From Candidatus Siliceabacter maunaloa (GTDB taxonomy: Bacteria; Actinomycetota; Thermoleophilia; Solirubrobacterales; Solirubrobacteraceae): a DNA stretch of 64,000 nt. Made by a program: the position numbers and the translations under genes. The stretch spans positions 1 through 64,000 of the forward strand of contig JANDLV010000012.1 of the NCBI GenBank assembly GCA_024330185.1, in the 5' to 3' direction. The notes beneath the pieces were generated by a model. It was given only the letters and a program-made list of their open reading frames with translations, did not search any database and was not told where the DNA came from. Below are positions 1 to 7,971 of the stretch, piece by piece (the first letter of the stretch is position 1; every line of letters starts with the position of its first letter).

Positions 1-1065
1 GCCGGAGTTCTCGCGTCCCGAGGTCGTCAAGGTACTCATAGACGGTCTGCGAGACGAGGAGCGAGTGATCAAACAGCGGTCGCCCTGCTGGTCCTCTTCC
101 CCCAGCCGGGGACCGAGCCGTTCGCGGCCTCGGCGTTCTGGCCCGCGCTGGCGGCGGCGGTCGCGGTCGCGCTGCTCGTGCCGCGTGAGGTGCGCGCGCT
201 GCGTGCGGGGGCGGTGGTCTACGCGGTGCTGCTGGTGGCGGCCTTCGCGGTGCCCAACGCGCTGGGCGGCAACGCGACACGGATGGGCGCGCTGGTGGCG
301 GGGCCGGCTCTCGTCGCGGCGGCGTGGGATCACCGCCGGTGGGCGGTGGCGCTGCTGGCTCCCGCGTTCGTCTACTGGGCGCTGTACCCCCCGATCCGCG
401 ACTGGGAGCGCGCGGCGGGGGATCCGGCGGTGGAGGCCTCGTTCCACGCGCCGCTCGTCGGCTTCCTGCGCGCGCAGGGGGGCGCGGAGCCCTTCCGCGT
501 GGAGGTCGTGCCCACCGCCGACCACGGGGAGGCCCGCTGGGTGGCCCCCGAGGTGCCCATGGCCCGCGGGTGGCTGCGCCAGCTTGACCGCGCCGAGGGC
601 GCGCTCTTCTACACGCCGCGCCTGGACCCCGTTGCCTACCGGCGCTGGCTGGCCGACCGCGCGGTGCGCTTCGTCGCCCTGCCCCGCCGGGCGCCGATCG
701 ACGCGGGCGGGCGCAGCGAGGCCGCCCTCCTACGCGCCGGACCGCCCGGCTGGCTGCGCCCCGTGTGGCGCACGGAGGACTGGATGGTGTGGGAGGTCCG
801 CGCGCCGGGGGCATTCGTGCGCGGCGACCTCGCCGGCGTCACCGTGGCGCCCGATCGCGTGACGCTGCGCGCGCCCGCGCCCGGCGCTGCGGCCACGGTG
901 GCGCTGCGCTGGACCCCCCACCGGGCCGTCGTCGAGGGCGCCGGCTGCGTGCGCCGCGCGCCCGGCGGGTGGACGCGGGTGGAGGCGGGTGCGGCGGGTT
1001 CGTTGACCCTCGGCATCGCGGTGTCGCCCACGCGGGGGCGGGCGGAGGGGCCGCGCTGCACCTGA
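1..1065 (+). CDS. C-terminal part of a polytopic membrane protein (5' end outside window)
   Basis: The reading frame is open from base 1 and ends at a TGA. The first GTG is at 178, but protein-like sequence already starts near base 76, so the gene begins upstream of it. Several hydrophobic helices are followed by a soluble C-terminal domain of about 200 residues. That domain is clearly homologous to the C-terminus of the gene at 2329-4089, with shared blocks such as ARGWL..QLD, YR.WL and RTEDW. The two are therefore paralogues in the same orientation. The function is unknown; the general build recalls GT-C type membrane glycosyltransferases, but no catalytic motif can be named. Bases 1-75 read better in another frame. 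Confidence 0.6.
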   Translation, partial: AGVLASRGRQGTHRRSARRGASDQTAVALLVLFPQPGTEPFAASAFWPALAAAVAVALLVPREVRALRAGAVVYAVLLVAAFAVPNALGGNATRMGALVAGPALVAAAWDHRRWAVALLAPAFVYWALYPPIRDWERAAGDPAVEASFHAPLVGFLRAQGGAEPFRVEVVPTADHGEARWVAPEVPMARGWLRQLDRAEGALFYTPRLDPVAYRRWLADRAVRFVALPRRAPIDAGGRSEAALLRAGPPGWLRPVWRTEDWMVWEVRAPGAFVRGDLAGVTVAPDRVTLRAPAPGAAATVALRWTPHRAVVEGAGCVRRAPGGWTRVEAGAAGSLTLGIAVSPTRGRAEGPRCT

Positions 1066-1086
1066 GCGTCCTGCCGCGCTGCCTAA

Positions 1087-1130
1087 GCGTCCTGCCCTGC
1101 TGTTGCAGGAGAACAGTCAGGCAGGACGGT
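1087..1130. repeat. 44-bp palindromic repeat, copy A
   Basis: The outer arms GTCCTGCC and GGCAGGAC are perfect inverted repeats. Inside them CTGTT and AACAG pair after a 3-base mismatch, leaving a short loop. Copy B (2001-2044) matches at 36 of 44 positions in the same orientation, and the reverse complement of copy C (14753-14796) matches at 39 of 44, differing almost only in the loop. A half copy with the left arm lies just before it at 1067-1086. The repeat sits between two convergent genes and contains the stop codon of the minus-strand gene. Confidence 0.8.
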
Positions 1131-2022
1131 TCGGGGAAAGGAGCCGGCGGAGCTCGCGCAGCACGACCTGTGGTGACTCGAAGACGTCGCCGTAGGTGTA
1201 GCGGCGGAAGTCGTCCCCGCGGGCGTAGGCCTCGCGCTCGCGGCGGCGGTCCTGCTCCCAGGCGTGGCGGGAGCTGTGGTAGCGGTAGCTGTCCAGCTCG
1301 ACGGTGAGCCGCTGCTGGGCCCAGCGGCAGTCGACGCGGCGCCCACCGGCGGGCCGGTTGGTCGTCGGGAGCGCGAGGCCGCCCTCGCGCAGCAGCGCGA
1401 GGAAGCGACGCTCCAGTGCGCTGAGCGTCACGTGGACATCGCCGTGGACGATCCGGCGCAGCTTGGCCGCGCCAGGGCTGCGCGGCCGTCGGGCGAGCAC
1501 GGCCTCGATGTCGCGGGGCGTGGTGCGGTAGCGCACGCCGGCCTCGTGACAGGCGCGCGCGAGCTCCTCCTCGCCCAGAACGGCGGCGAGGTCCACCAGC
1601 GTGCGCGCGACCGTGGTGACCGGGATGCGCCGCCACGTCGTCGCGTCGCGGAGGTCGATGGCGTACCGCGCTCGCCTCGTGACGATGCCCTCGATGCGCC
1701 GCTGGGTCGGCGCCGTGACCTCGGGAGGTGGCGGCGCGCCCCTGACGAGAACCAGAAGGCGAGCCGCCGCCGCCCCGGTCAGCAACGCGCCCTCGCCGCA
1801 CGCACGCACTGCCGCGAGGTAGGTCGCCTCCATGCTCGGCGCCTGGTGTCCGAGCCGGTAGACCCCCGGGTACTCCACCAGGAGCGCACCGGTCCGCAGC
1901 CGCCACCGGATCTCCTCGGGCGTCACCCCCTGGGCCAACGCCTCCCTGCGCGTGACCACGCCGTGCGCGGTTCCCGCGATTTTCGCGAGCACGCGCTCAA
2001 CCGTCCTGTCCTGCTGTTCCAT
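1117..2022 (-). CDS. AbiEi-type N-terminal domain with DUF559-like endonuclease domain
   Basis: The protein has 301 residues. The N-terminal region (about 1-60) has the winged-helix pattern of AbiEi antitoxin domains, with GVVTRREALAQGVTPEEI followed by an R-W-R-L-R-T-G-A stretch and a Y-P-G-V-Y-R motif. The C-terminal part (about 200-290) resembles DUF559/Vsr-like nucleases, with an ERRFLALLREGGL helix and a VDCRW...LTVELDSYRYH core. Such fusions are common in actinobacteria and are often listed as type IV antitoxins, although no AbiEii toxin is adjacent here. Start and stop codons both lie inside copies of the 44-bp repeat. AGGTG 5 bases before the ATG could be a ribosome site, and the overlapping TAGGTG could be a -10. 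The substrate is unknown. Confidence 0.8.
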   Translation of the reverse strand: MEQQDRTVERVLAKIAGTAHGVVTRREALAQGVTPEEIRWRLRTGALLVEYPGVYRLGHQAPSMEATYLAAVRACGEGALLTGAAAARLLVLVRGAPPPPEVTAPTQRRIEGIVTRRARYAIDLRDATTWRRIPVTTVARTLVDLAAVLGEEELARACHEAGVRYRTTPRDIEAVLARRPRSPGAAKLRRIVHGDVHVTLSALERRFLALLREGGLALPTTNRPAGGRRVDCRWAQQRLTVELDSYRYHSSRHAWEQDRRREREAYARGDDFRRYTYGDVFESPQVVLRELRRLLSPNRPA

Positions 2023-2044
2023 GACAACACCTAGGCAGGACGGT
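2001..2044. repeat. 44-bp palindromic repeat, copy B
   Basis: This is the second copy of the element described at 1087-1130, in the same orientation and less perfectly palindromic in its inner arm. It contains the ATG, the first seven codons and the upstream region of the AbiEi-DUF559 gene read on the minus strand. The gene is therefore bracketed exactly by two direct copies. Confidence 0.75.
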
Positions 2045-2088
2045 GGGTGTTCTCGCCCCCCTCACCTGGATTCGCCGATGCTCGGGGC

Positions 2089-2140
2089 GGCTCGTTCGGC
2101 TCGTTCGGCTCGTTCGGCTCGTTCGGCTCGTTCGGCTCGT
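2089..2140. repeat. 9-bp tandem repeat (GGCTCGTTC, 5.8 copies)
   Basis: The unit GGCTCGTTC is repeated without variation in the 284-base gap between copy B and the start at 2329. The surrounding gap (2045-2328) is open in a plus frame as repeated SFG and in a minus frame as repeated NEP. Neither continuation resembles a known protein, so I treat the gap as non-coding with a microsatellite-like array. Confidence 0.7.
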
Positions 2141-2313
2141 GGGGTGTGGCGGGTCGGGCGAACGGCAGGACGCGCCTCGCTGCCTTCCCTCGATGCCGCC
2201 GTTCGCTGAGCTCGCCGGCACGCCCCAGCGAAGGCCGCCGGCGGGGGAGCCGTCCGCGGCGATCGGTGGAGCCAGGCTTAACCAAGGCCAACCGATTTCC
2301 AACCCCGCCGTTC

Positions 2314-2319
2314 CTAGCC
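2314..2319 (+). promoter_or_regulatory. -10-like TAGCCT, leaderless-type start
   Basis: TAGCCT lies 8 bases before the ATG at 2329 and no SD sequence is visible. The same arrangement recurs at more than twenty starts in the window, which supports choosing 2329 over the longer frame that opens at 2047. Confidence 0.45.
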
Positions 2320-2328
2320 TTCAGCGCG

Positions 2329-4089
2329 ATGCTCCTCGACACGCATGAGGTGGCCCGCAGCCATGAAGGTGCGCGTGCCGCCGGCTGGATCGCCGACCAC
2401 GCCTGGGTGGTGACGGCGTTGTTGTGCGCGGGATGGATCGCCGCTGGGTGGCGCACCCCGGACCTCGCCGCGCAGGCCTTCCGTGCGGACCTGTTCGAGC
2501 GCGAGGGCTTCGCGCTGTGGAACAACGCCTGGTACGGCGGCCACCACACCGTCGGCTACTCGCTGCTGTTCCCGCCGCTGGCCTGGATGACAGGGATCTG
2601 GATGCTCGGCGCGCTGTCAGCCGTCGCGGCCACCGCGCTGTTCCAGCGCCTCGCCGGCGCGCACCTGCCCCCGGCCGGCGCCCGTGCGGGGGCGCTGCTG
2701 GTCAGCCTGGCCTCGGTCGCCGACCTGGTCATCGGCCGCCTCACCTACGCCCTGGGCGCGGCGATCGCCCTCGCCGCCGTGCTCGCCCTCGACCGACGCC
2801 GGCCCGTTCTCGCCGCCGCCCTGGCCGTCGCGACCACCGCGGCGAGCCCCGTGGCGGGCCTGTTCGTCGCGATGGCGGGGGTGAGCATCGCGCTGGCGAG
2901 TGCGCGCCGCGGGCGGGCGCGAGACGAGGGCGTGAAGGGTCGCTGGCGCGACGAGGGCATGGAGGAGCGCCGACCAGGCGAGGGCGTGAAGGCCCGCCGG
3001 CGCGACGACGACGTGAAGGCCCGCCGGCGCGACGACGACGCGGAGGGCGGGCGCCGAGCCCCGCCGGCATGGCACGGCCTCGCCCTCGCGGCCGGCGCCT
3101 TCATCCCCGCCGTCGCGCTCGCCGTCGCGTTCCCCGCCGGTGGGCGGCAGCCGTTCTGGACGGTCGGCTTCCTCGTCACGCTCGCCGCCGCATTCACCGT
3201 GCTCGCGCTCCTTCCGCGTGGGTGGCGCACCGTGCGCACCGGCGCCACGGTCTACGCCGTCGCCGTCGTCGCCGCGCTGCTCGTGGACTCCCCCATGGGC
3301 AGCAACGTGAGCCGCCTCGGGGTCACCTTCGCCGCGGCGCTCCTGGCGTGCGCGCTGCCCTTCCTGGCCGGCCGCCGCACCGCGCTCGCCACGGCGGCGA
3401 TCCTCGCGTTCACCGTGTGGACGCTGTGGGGACCCGTGCGCGAGGTGGCCAAGGTGGTCGACGACCCCTCGACGGCCGCCGCCTACAGCGCTCCACTCAT
3501 CGACGCCGTGCGGGCACGAACGCAGGCACCGGTGCGCGTCGAGGTCCCGTTCACCAGAGCGCACTGGGTCGAGAACCACGTGGCCCAGCAGCTCCCGCTC
3601 GCCCGGGGCTGGATGACCCAGATCGACACGCGCCGCAACGCGCTCTTCCGCGACGGGACGCCGCTCACCGCGGACGAGTACCGCGCCTGGCTGCACGACA
3701 GCGGCGTGGCGTTCGTCGCGCTCCCCGACGTCCCGCTCGACCCAACCGGCCGTCGGGAGGCCGAGCTCGTCGAGAGCGGAGGCGCGCCCTACCTCGACGA
3801 GGTCTGGCGCGACGAGGACTGGCGCCTGTTCGCGGTCGACGGCAGCCCGGGCCTGGCCACGGGCGCGGCCACGGTCACCGCCCTGGAGCCGCAGGCCGTC
3901 ACCCTCGATGCCCAGCGCCCCGGCGAGACCCTCCTGCGCGTCCGCCCCAGCCCCTACTGGCGCGTGACCCGGGGAGAGGCCACGATCGCCCCCGCCGGCG
4001 ACTGGCTCAGCGTGCGCGCTGCGCGCCCCGGCACGATACGCCTCGAGGCGCGACTGATCCCCGCGGGTAAGCTCCGCGACCGTCCATGA
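2329..4089 (+). CDS. Polytopic membrane protein, GT-C-like, with repeat-containing loop
   Basis: The protein has 586 residues from the ATG at 2329; the frame is open further upstream but runs through the tandem repeat there. Multiple hydrophobic segments fill residues 20-200 and 245-390, followed by a soluble domain homologous to the end of the gene at 1-1065. Between the two membrane blocks, residues 198-242 form five copies of a charged nonapeptide of the type RDDDVKARR, probably a cytoplasmic loop. The stop overlaps the next start as ATGA, so it is translationally coupled to the lipid genes. This could be a membrane glycosyltransferase acting on lipid products, but no catalytic residues are recognised. 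Confidence 0.7.
   Translation: MLLDTHEVARSHEGARAAGWIADHAWVVTALLCAGWIAAGWRTPDLAAQAFRADLFEREGFALWNNAWYGGHHTVGYSLLFPPLAWMTGIWMLGALSAVAATALFQRLAGAHLPPAGARAGALLVSLASVADLVIGRLTYALGAAIALAAVLALDRRRPVLAAALAVATTAASPVAGLFVAMAGVSIALASARRGRARDEGVKGRWRDEGMEERRPGEGVKARRRDDDVKARRRDDDAEGGRRAPPAWHGLALAAGAFIPAVALAVAFPAGGRQPFWTVGFLVTLAAAFTVLALLPRGWRTVRTGATVYAVAVVAALLVDSPMGSNVSRLGVTFAAALLACALPFLAGRRTALATAAILAFTVWTLWGPVREVAKVVDDPSTAAAYSAPLIDAVRARTQAPVRVEVPFTRAHWVENHVAQQLPLARGWMTQIDTRRNALFRDGTPLTADEYRAWLHDSGVAFVALPDVPLDPTGRREAELVESGGAPYLDEVWRDEDWRLFAVDGSPGLATGAATVTALEPQAVTLDAQRPGETLLRVRPSPYWRVTRGEATIAPAGDWLSVRAARPGTIRLEARLIPAGKLRDRP
2920..3054 (+). repeat. 27-bp in-frame tandem repeat (5 units)
   Basis: Five 27-base units encode nonapeptides rich in Arg, Asp, Glu and Lys inside the membrane protein gene. 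Units 3 to 5 are the most alike, and all lie between two hydrophobic blocks. Confidence 0.75.
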
Positions 4090-4856
4090 CCGCCCGCGCG
4101 CTGCCCCTGCAGGCTCGCTTCCTGCCGCACGGGCCCGGCGACCTGGCCCGCCAGGTTCTCATCTTCGCCGTGGCCTACTACGCCTACCGCCTCACGCGGG
4201 GCGCCGTCGACGATCCCGCGGTCGCCACGCAGGCCTTCGAGAACGCGCGCGCGCTGATCTCCATCGAGCGCACGCTGGGGCTGTTCGTGGAGCCCACGCT
4301 CCAAGCGGCCACCGGGGGCCTGCTGCTGGACTTCGCGAGCTGGATGTACATCAACACCCAGACCACGGTGACCGTCGGCGCGATGCTGTGGATCTACCTC
4401 TTTCGCAACGAGAGCTTCTACTTCGTTCGCAACATGTTCCTCGTGGCCTTCGGGCTCGCGCTCGTCGGCTACGTGGCCTTCCCGACCGCGCCTCCGCGCT
4501 TCATGCCCGAGTGGGGCTTCACGGACACCGTCGCGCAGTTCACCGGGGTGCCGTCGGACAGCGTGATGGTCGACGCCCTGTTCAACCCCTACGCCGCCGT
4601 GCCGTCGATGCACGTGGCCTTCGCGGTGATGATCGCGGCCCCGCTCATGCGCCTGGTGCGCCATCCGGCCGCGCGCGCGTTCTGGGCCGTCTACCCCCTG
4701 CTCGTCACCTGGGTCATCGTGGTCACCGCCAACCACTGGCTCGCCGACGCCTTCCTGGGCGCGATGGTCGCGGGCATCGGCGCGTACGCTGCGCGCTGGA
4801 TGGGCCACGCGCACACGACCTGGGCCTTCTCGCGCCCGCACGTCATCACCCTGTAG
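4086..4856 (+). CDS. PAP2-superfamily phosphatase / inositolphosphotransferase-like membrane protein
   Basis: The protein has 256 residues with about six hydrophobic helices. Motif PSMHVAFA (His176) and motif [10 protein letters not shown] (His217, Asp221) match the C2 and C3 motifs of the PAP2/Aur1-like group, and TAPPR near 134-138 fits C1. The family removes or transfers phosphate on lipid phosphates at the membrane. The gene overlaps the upstream gene by ATGA and abuts the CDP-alcohol phosphatidyltransferase, with inositol-3-phosphate synthase next. Dephosphorylation of phosphatidylinositol phosphate to phosphatidylinositol, or transfer of an inositol-phosphate group, is an inference from that context. 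Confidence 0.85.
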   Translation: MTARALPLQARFLPHGPGDLARQVLIFAVAYYAYRLTRGAVDDPAVATQAFENARALISIERTLGLFVEPTLQAATGGLLLDFASWMYINTQTTVTVGAMLWIYLFRNESFYFVRNMFLVAFGLALVGYVAFPTAPPRFMPEWGFTDTVAQFTGVPSDSVMVDALFNPYAAVPSMHVAFAVMIAAPLMRLVRHPAARAFWAVYPLLVTWVIVVTANHWLADAFLGAMVAGIGAYAARWMGHAHTTWAFSRPHVITL

Positions 4857-5498
4857 ATGCCGCCCGCCCCACGCACCACGCAACGGCCGCCGCGCGGCGC
4901 CCGGCCGCTCATCTCCGAGCGCACGCGGGCGACGTACCGCAACCGGCTGATCGAGTCGCGCCTGACGCCCAACGCGATCTCGATGACCGGCCTGGCGCTC
5001 AACCTGCTCGCCGCCGTGCTGGTCACCCAGGACCAGCTCCTGCTCGCCGGGCTCAGCTTCGTCGTCGGCTCGGTGATGGACACCCTCGACGGCCGCTACT
5101 CGCGCATGAGCGGCAAGGGCAGCCCCTTCGGCGCGTTCCTGGACTCCACCCTGGACCGCATGGAGGAGGGCGTCGTGCTGGCCGCGGTGGCCTCGCACTT
5201 CGCCCAGGAGGGCGAGAGCCTCGCCGTGGCGGCGGTGGTCATCGCCGTGCTGGGCTCGCTCATGGTCTCCTACACCCGCGCCCGGGCGGAGGCGCTGGGG
5301 GTGGAGTGCAAGGTCGGCCTGGCGACCCGGCCCGTGCGTGTGGTCATAATCTCCATCGGCCTGCTGTTCGGCGGCCTGGGGCTGCTGGAGGTCGCCATCT
5401 ACGTGCTGGCGGTCCTCACCGTGGTCACCACGGGCCAGCGCGTCGCACACGTGCGCCGGGCCCTCAACGCCCCGGCGCCGCCCCCTCCGACGGCGTAA
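4857..5498 (+). CDS. CDP-alcohol phosphatidyltransferase, probable phosphatidylinositol-phosphate synthase
   Basis: The protein has 213 residues with about six membrane helices. The family motif is present as D75-x2-D78-G-x3-R83-x8-G92-x3-D96-x3-D100; the usual Ala before Arg83 is Ser. These enzymes join CDP-diacylglycerol to an alcohol and release CMP. The inositol-3-phosphate synthase gene begins 74 bases downstream, so inositol 1-phosphate is the likely acceptor, as in actinobacterial PgsA1. A di-myo-inositol-phosphate-phosphate synthase of the Rubrobacter type is the main alternative. The ATG follows the upstream stop directly, so the genes form one operon. Confidence 0.85.
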   Translation: MPPAPRTTQRPPRGARPLISERTRATYRNRLIESRLTPNAISMTGLALNLLAAVLVTQDQLLLAGLSFVVGSVMDTLDGRYSRMSGKGSPFGAFLDSTLDRMEEGVVLAAVASHFAQEGESLAVAAVVIAVLGSLMVSYTRARAEALGVECKVGLATRPVRVVIISIGLLFGGLGLLEVAIYVLAVLTVVTTGQRVAHVRRALNAPAPPPPTA

Positions 5499-5572
5499 CT
5501 CGCGGCCCCGCACGGGTTAGGGGGTGCCGGGGGCCGTCATCGACGTCCGATCCAGATAAGGAACCACCCGAC

Positions 5573-6778
5573 TTGACCCCATCCAACCCAAACGGCGCCT
5601 CCCACGACGGCGCCCCCCGCTACCAGCGCGACAAGGTCCGCGTGGCGGTCATCGGCGTGGGCAACTGCGCCTCGGCCTTCGTCCAGGGCGTCGAGTACTA
5701 CAGGGACGCCGGCACGACCGAGCCCGTGCCGGGCCTCATGCACGTCGACCTGGGCGGCTACCACGTCGGCGACATCGAGTTCACCGCCGCCTTCGACATC
5801 GACGCCGACAAGGTCGGCAAGGACCTGGGCGAGGCCATCTGGGCCGGGCAGAACAACACGATGAAGTTCGCCGAGGTGCCGGCGAAGATCGGCGTGCCGG
5901 TGTACCGCGGCATGACCCACGACGGGCTGGGCAAGTACCTCAAGCAGCGGATCACCAAGGCGCCGGGCGAGACCGCCGACATCATCGAGATCCTGCGCGA
6001 GACGCAGACCGACGTCGTCGTCTCCTACCTCCCGGTGGGCTCCGAGACCGCCACCAAGTGGTACGTCGAGCAGATCCTCGACGCGGGCTGTGGCTTCGTG
6101 AACTGCATCCCCGTCTTCATCGCCCGCGAGGACTACTGGAACAAGCGCTTCCAGAAGGCCGGGCTGCCCATCGTGGGCGACGACATCAAGTCCCAGGTCG
6201 GCGCGACGATCGTCCACCGCACGCTGGCCCGCCTGTTCGGCGACCGCGGCGTAAAGATGCTGCGCACCTCGCAGCTCAACGTGGGCGGCAACATGGACTT
6301 CTTCAACATGCTCGAGCGCGAGCGCCTGGAGTCCAAGAAGATCTCCAAGACCAACGCGGTCACCTCGATCATGGACCACGAGCTGTCGGCCGACGACGTC
6401 TACATCGGCCCCTCGGACTACGTGCCGTGGCTGACCGACCGCAAGTGGGCGCACATCCGCGTCGAGGGCCAGGCCTTCGGCGACGTGCCGCTCAACCTGG
6501 AGATGAAGCTCGAGGTCTGGGACTCGCCCAACAGCGCTGGGATCGTCATCGACGCCGTGCGCTGCTGCAAGCTCGCGCTGAACCACGACGTGAGCGGCCA
6601 GCTCGACGGGCCCAGCTCCTACCTCATGAAGTCGCCGATGAACCAGCGCCCCGACAACCTCGCCCGCGAGGCCACGGAGCGCTTCATCGCCGACCACGCG
6701 CGCGACGCGAAGGCGGGCGCGGCGGCCAAGAAGGCGGCGCAGAAGGCCGCGAACAGCCCGAGCGCGGTCGAGCACTAG
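5573..6778 (+). CDS. ino1: Inositol-3-phosphate synthase
   Basis: The protein has 401 residues. It converts glucose 6-phosphate to inositol 3-phosphate with [12 protein letters not shown] near residue 25 is the nucleotide-binding loop, and the blocks [32 protein letters not shown] and NVGGNMDF are characteristic of the actinobacterial/archaeal enzyme. The start chosen is TTG at 5573, with AAGGA about 11 bases upstream; no ATG or GTG lies nearby in frame, and the longer open frame reads across the upstream gene. The C-terminus ends in an Ala/Lys-rich tail. It supplies the head group for the preceding phosphatidyltransferase. Confidence 0.95.
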   Translation: MTPSNPNGASHDGAPRYQRDKVRVAVIGVGNCASAFVQGVEYYRDAGTTEPVPGLMHVDLGGYHVGDIEFTAAFDIDADKVGKDLGEAIWAGQNNTMKFAEVPAKIGVPVYRGMTHDGLGKYLKQRITKAPGETADIIEILRETQTDVVVSYLPVGSETATKWYVEQILDAGCGFVNCIPVFIAREDYWNKRFQKAGLPIVGDDIKSQVGATIVHRTLARLFGDRGVKMLRTSQLNVGGNMDFFNMLERERLESKKISKTNAVTSIMDHELSADDVYIGPSDYVPWLTDRKWAHIRVEGQAFGDVPLNLEMKLEVWDSPNSAGIVIDAVRCCKLALNHDVSGQLDGPSSYLMKSPMNQRPDNLAREATERFIADHARDAKAGAAAKKAAQKAANSPSAVEH

Positions 6779-6794
6779 CGGCGAGGAAATCGTC

Positions 6795-7631
6795 ATGCCC
6801 GCGCTGCCCCGTGGGCGCACGCTGACGTTCAGCTCGTTCGACCGCAACCTCGTTGACGGAGCGACAACTTGCGACCTCACGGGACTCGCGTTCATCGATG
6901 CCTACGGCTTGGTGGGGTCCGCCTGCGCCCTCCTCGGCACAAGACGCCGTCCCGTGGAGCAACAGGTCGTCCTGCCAGCGGAACCGAAGCCACGAGCGCA
7001 CCTCGCCGCGATGGGCCTGACCGACTTCTTTGCGGAGGTCGACGGGAACATGGGTCGGTCGGCGAGCGCCGCCGAGAGGTTCACCGAGATCGTCGTACCA
7101 CTGACACTGGTGAAGGACACTGCGGTGGCCGAGCGTGTCTCACATCTGCTCTGGGCGCAGGTTCGCCAGCATGTGGATCCCGCAGTCCTTCAGGCGCTGA
7201 GCGAAGGCCTCTGGGAGCTGATCGCCAATGCCCTTGAGCACTCCGAAGCGCAAGCGATCCTCATGGGCCAGGTCTATCGCGGCGGGGAGCCGCCCGATCA
7301 TGACGATCGGGTGCAGGTCGTCATCGGCGACGCTGGACGGGGCATCAGAGCGTCCTTCGCAAGAGACGACGCAGCGGAGCCCATGGAGGATGGCGAGGCG
7401 ATCGAGCACGCACTCGAATACCTCGTGAGCTCCGTGGACGACCCCGGCCGCGGGCAGGGGCTGACGACCACGCTCGAGCAGGTGACCGAGCTCGAGGGCA
7501 AGTTCGCCGTCCGCAGCGGAGCCGCCAAGGTGACGGCTGACGGCAGCCGTCGGCGCGTCGAACGGGTCACAGCGATGTGCGGCACCATCGTTGCGATGTC
7601 GCTTCCGCTCTATCCTGGCTTGGCTTCATGA
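6795..7631 (+). CDS. STAS-like domain fused to GHKL ATPase
   Basis: The protein has 278 residues. Residues 20-50 read as a STAS-type fold (TCDLTGLAFIDAYGL), but where a classic anti-anti-sigma factor has the phosphorylated Ser this protein has Ala-Tyr. Residues 130-275 form a histidine-kinase-like ATPase with an N box at ELIANALEHS (Asn145), a G1 box DAGRGI (179-184) and a G2 box GRGQGLT. There is no H box, so it resembles SpoIIAB/RsbW rather than a sensor kinase. The stop overlaps the DUF4325 start by ATGA. Third-position GC is lower than in its neighbours, suggesting acquisition by transfer. An SD (GAGGAAA) precedes the ATG. Confidence 0.7.
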   Translation: MPALPRGRTLTFSSFDRNLVDGATTCDLTGLAFIDAYGLVGSACALLGTRRRPVEQQVVLPAEPKPRAHLAAMGLTDFFAEVDGNMGRSASAAERFTEIVVPLTLVKDTAVAERVSHLLWAQVRQHVDPAVLQALSEGLWELIANALEHSEAQAILMGQVYRGGEPPDHDDRVQVVIGDAGRGIRASFARDDAAEPMEDGEAIEHALEYLVSSVDDPGRGQGLTTTLEQVTELEGKFAVRSGAAKVTADGSRRRVERVTAMCGTIVAMSLPLYPGLAS

Positions 7632-7921
7632 CTTCTCTCCGCCTCGACCCGCCGTCTCACTCGGGCTCGCGCGACCAGGCGCAGAAGCTGCTGCGCCCGC
7701 TTCCCACCGATCTCTCGGGTCGGCCGGTGACTCTGGATTGCACCCGTATGGACGTGAGCTCACCCTCCTTCCTCGACGAGATGGTCAAGGAAGTCTTGGT
7801 GCTCCGAACTGCTGACGTGCTCGAGATCGAAGGAGCGTCCGATCGCGCCAAGTCGCTCCTCCAGCGAGCCGCGGACAATCGCGGCGTGAGCGAGCGCCTC
7901 CGTATCGCCACGAATGCATGA
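7628..7921 (+). CDS. STAS-like DUF4325 protein
   Basis: The protein has 97 residues and starts at the ATG overlapping the upstream stop. The pattern LDCTRMDVSSPSFLDEM, followed by a strand and a helix with SDRAKSLLQRAADNRG, fits the DUF4325 family, a STAS-like domain usually found beside or fused to a GHKL ATPase. In Bacillus the ATPase/STAS combination is a partner switch. Here both the ATPase and this small partner are present, but no sigma factor is adjacent. The target of the pair is unknown. Confidence 0.7.
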   Translation: MTSLRLDPPSHSGSRDQAQKLLRPLPTDLSGRPVTLDCTRMDVSSPSFLDEMVKEVLVLRTADVLEIEGASDRAKSLLQRAADNRGVSERLRIATNA

Positions 7922-7971
7922 GAGAGCATCGCCTGTGATCGTCGGACGGGCGATCTGAAGGGACGGTAGCC

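Noticed and set aside
2047-2328. 94-residue N-terminal extension of the membrane protein
   Set aside because: It consists of the 9-bp repeat read as SFG and Arg-rich sequence. ATG 2329 has a -10-like element at the leaderless distance.
3954-5513. 519-residue minus-strand frame
   Set aside because: It is antisense to the PAP2 and CDP-alcohol phosphatidyltransferase genes. It is His/Arg/Gly-rich and matches no fold.
4388-5572. Upstream extension of the inositol-3-phosphate synthase frame
   Set aside because: The frame is open through two genes, but the translation there is Arg/Pro-rich. The enzyme's homology begins after TTG 5573, which has a ribosome site.
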